This document shows positions 62,992-64,000 of a stretch of DNA of 64,000 nucleotides, piece after piece. The stretch lies in assembly GCF_008000815.1 (NCBI RefSeq), contig NZ_CP042806.1, forward strand, positions 5,208,001 through 5,272,000, read 5' to 3'. Under the pieces are notes generated by a model, which was not told where the DNA came from, ran no database searches, and saw only the letters and a list, made by a program, of their open reading frames with translations. This DNA comes from Terriglobus albidus. GTDB lineage: Bacteria > Acidobacteriota > Terriglobia > Terriglobales > Acidobacteriaceae. A program made the position numbers and the translations under genes. Within the stretch, counting starts at the first letter, position 1, and each line of letters opens with the position of its first letter.

Positions 62992-64000
62992 TCACCGTTG
63001 CCCTGAGAGCAAACGGTACGCCGTCTGCCGGGCGGATGGATCGTCACTCTTTAGCGCCAGTTCGAGCTGTTGCCTGGCTTCTACCGTCGAGCCTCTGCGA
63101 AGTGCGAGATCGGCGAGCGCGAGATGAACCTCTCCGTTTTGCGGACTAGCCGCTGCGGCAGATCGATACTCCTCTTCCGCGGCGGCGGGCTTGTTCTGCG
63201 CCATGAGGATGGATGCAAGCTCTAGATGCGCCTTCAGCTGGCCGGAGTCGAGCGCGATCGCCTGACGATACTGCGAGACTGCAGCATCGATCTTTCCGGC
63301 AGCAACAGAGATATCTCCAAGGTCTGCATAAAGAGCCGCGGAGCGTGGATCGATATGAATGGCCTGCTGCATCTGCTCCATCGCCTTCACCCACTGCTTG
63401 TTCGAGGCGAGCACGAGGGCATAACGATGATGGAGATCCGCAGACTCCGGGTTCGTGCGCAGCAGCGATTGCATGGCTGCTTCCGCCTTCTCCATATCGC
63501 CCTGGTCCGCGAGCAGCACCGCGAGATTGATCCTTGCCTCGGTCAAGCCAGGGTCGATCTGCAACGCTCTACGAAAGTTGCGTGCCGCATCGTCCGGTTT
63601 GGAAAGCCGTGTGAAGGTCAGCCCCATCAGGTTTTGTGCGTCGGCCATCTCAGGGTCCAGTGACAGCGCACGCTCGAGCGCTTGTTGGGCCTGCTGCACG
63701 TTCCCTAACTGAAGCTGGATGTTTCCCAACGTCGTGTATGCGACAGCGTCGTTCGGAGCTGCAGCAACAGCCTTCCCTGCAACCTGCAACGCTTGCGGTA
63801 GCTGATGCAACCGAGCGAGCGCCGCCGCCTGCTCCCGCAGCATTGCCGATGTGTGATCGGGCTGTTTGATTGCCTGCTCATACCAGTTAATCGCTTCAGC
63901 GTCGTTCCCCGCCCTTGCCTGGGCTGCCGCCAGGGCAAAGTAGAAGCCGGCGTGTTGAGGCTTCTGCTCTTCCAGGGCGCGCTGCAACAGAGAAATTCCT
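62992..64000 (-). CDS. TPR-repeat protein, partial at the window edge
   Basis: At least 336 residues; the frame stays open to the window end (GISLLQRALEEQKP), so the N-terminus is outside. It consists of about nine TPRs, for example YTTLGNIQLQLGNVQQAQQA and EARINLAVLLADQGDMEKAE. There is no other domain in the visible part. Likely an exported scaffold like the one at 17487, but no signal can be checked. Confidence 0.85.
   Translation of the reverse strand, partial: GISLLQRALEEQKPQHAGFYFALAAAQARAGNDAEAINWYEQAIKQPDHTSAMLREQAAALARLHQLPQALQVAGKAVAAAPNDAVAYTTLGNIQLQLGNVQQAQQALERALSLDPEMADAQNLMGLTFTRLSKPDDAARNFRRALQIDPGLTEARINLAVLLADQGDMEKAEAAMQSLLRTNPESADLHHRYALVLASNKQWVKAMEQMQQAIHIDPRSAALYADLGDISVAAGKIDAAVSQYRQAIALDSGQLKAHLELASILMAQNKPAAAEEEYRSAAAASPQNGEVHLALADLALRRGSTVEARQQLELALKSDDPSARQTAYRLLSGQR

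Overview
The window looks like a chromosomal segment of an acidobacterium of the Terriglobus/Granulicella type (class Terriglobia). This is inferred from gene content, not from a search. The marks are three very long TonB-dependent receptors with an N-terminal carboxypeptidase-regulatory-like domain (Oar type), a CRTAC1/UnbV beta-propeller protein, a cytochrome c554-like multihaem protein fused to TPRs, a membrane-anchored regulator with an N-terminal domain I associate with this phylum, many GHs with signal peptides, and families of palindromic intergenic repeats. No rRNA, tRNA, CRISPR array or complete IS element was seen.

Layout. 1-3.5 kb: a Cys/Met-type PLP enzyme, then an outer-membrane barrel protein and a TlpA-like thioredoxin whose divergent start codons overlap. 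3.8-8.9 kb: a galactoside module of exported GH36 alpha-galactosidase, Na+/solute symporter and LacI regulator. 9.1-11.5 kb: a two-gene operon of a Tat-exported alkaline-phosphatase-superfamily protein and an unrecognised protein. 11.6-24.5 kb: one minus-strand run of seven exported proteins (CRTAC1, TonB receptor, TPR, GH35/42-like beta-galactosidase, pentahaem cytochrome-TPR, monohaem cytochrome, GH43), which reads as a polysaccharide locus combined with c-type cytochromes. 24.9-29.9 kb: a ToxR-like membrane regulator divergent from a second TonB receptor. 30-37 kb: small regulators and enzymes (quinone oxidoreductase/LysR, methyltransferase, two VOC proteins, TetR, AraC, GNAT), with a MITE-like repeat family and a truncated universal-stress-protein copy. 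37.2-53.9 kb: a stress/low-oxygen type island. 54.2-60.5 kb: acetamidase-family protein, third TonB receptor, amidohydrolase. 60.8-64 kb: a NarL-type two-component system and a partial TPR protein.

The most interesting part is the 37.2-53.9 kb island. It holds two tandem-domain universal stress proteins, a CtpF-like cation ATPase, an MgtA-like Mg2+ ATPase, an AI-2E family permease, a PAS histidine kinase, a single-domain response regulator, an NtrC-type sigma-54 activator, an FNR-like regulator, an L,D-transpeptidase, a zinc alcohol dehydrogenase and a decayed phosphotransacetylase. The FNR-like protein has the cysteines of an Fe-S sensor (C4, C7, C16, C103) but a CRP-type recognition helix (RETVTR). 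Matching GTGA-N6-TCAC palindromes stand in front of the stress genes. They lie 22-23 bases upstream of a -10-like hexamer, the spacing of class II CRP/FNR activation, although the hexamer is weak at two promoters. The regulator's own gene has a sigma-54 type promoter with an upstream palindrome beside the NtrC-type gene. The proposed circuit is: kinase, then NtrC-type activator, then FNR/CRP hybrid, then stress proteins and ion pumps. It resembles in content, though not by homology of the regulators, the DosR regulon of mycobacteria and the low-oxygen-activated locus of Burkholderia.
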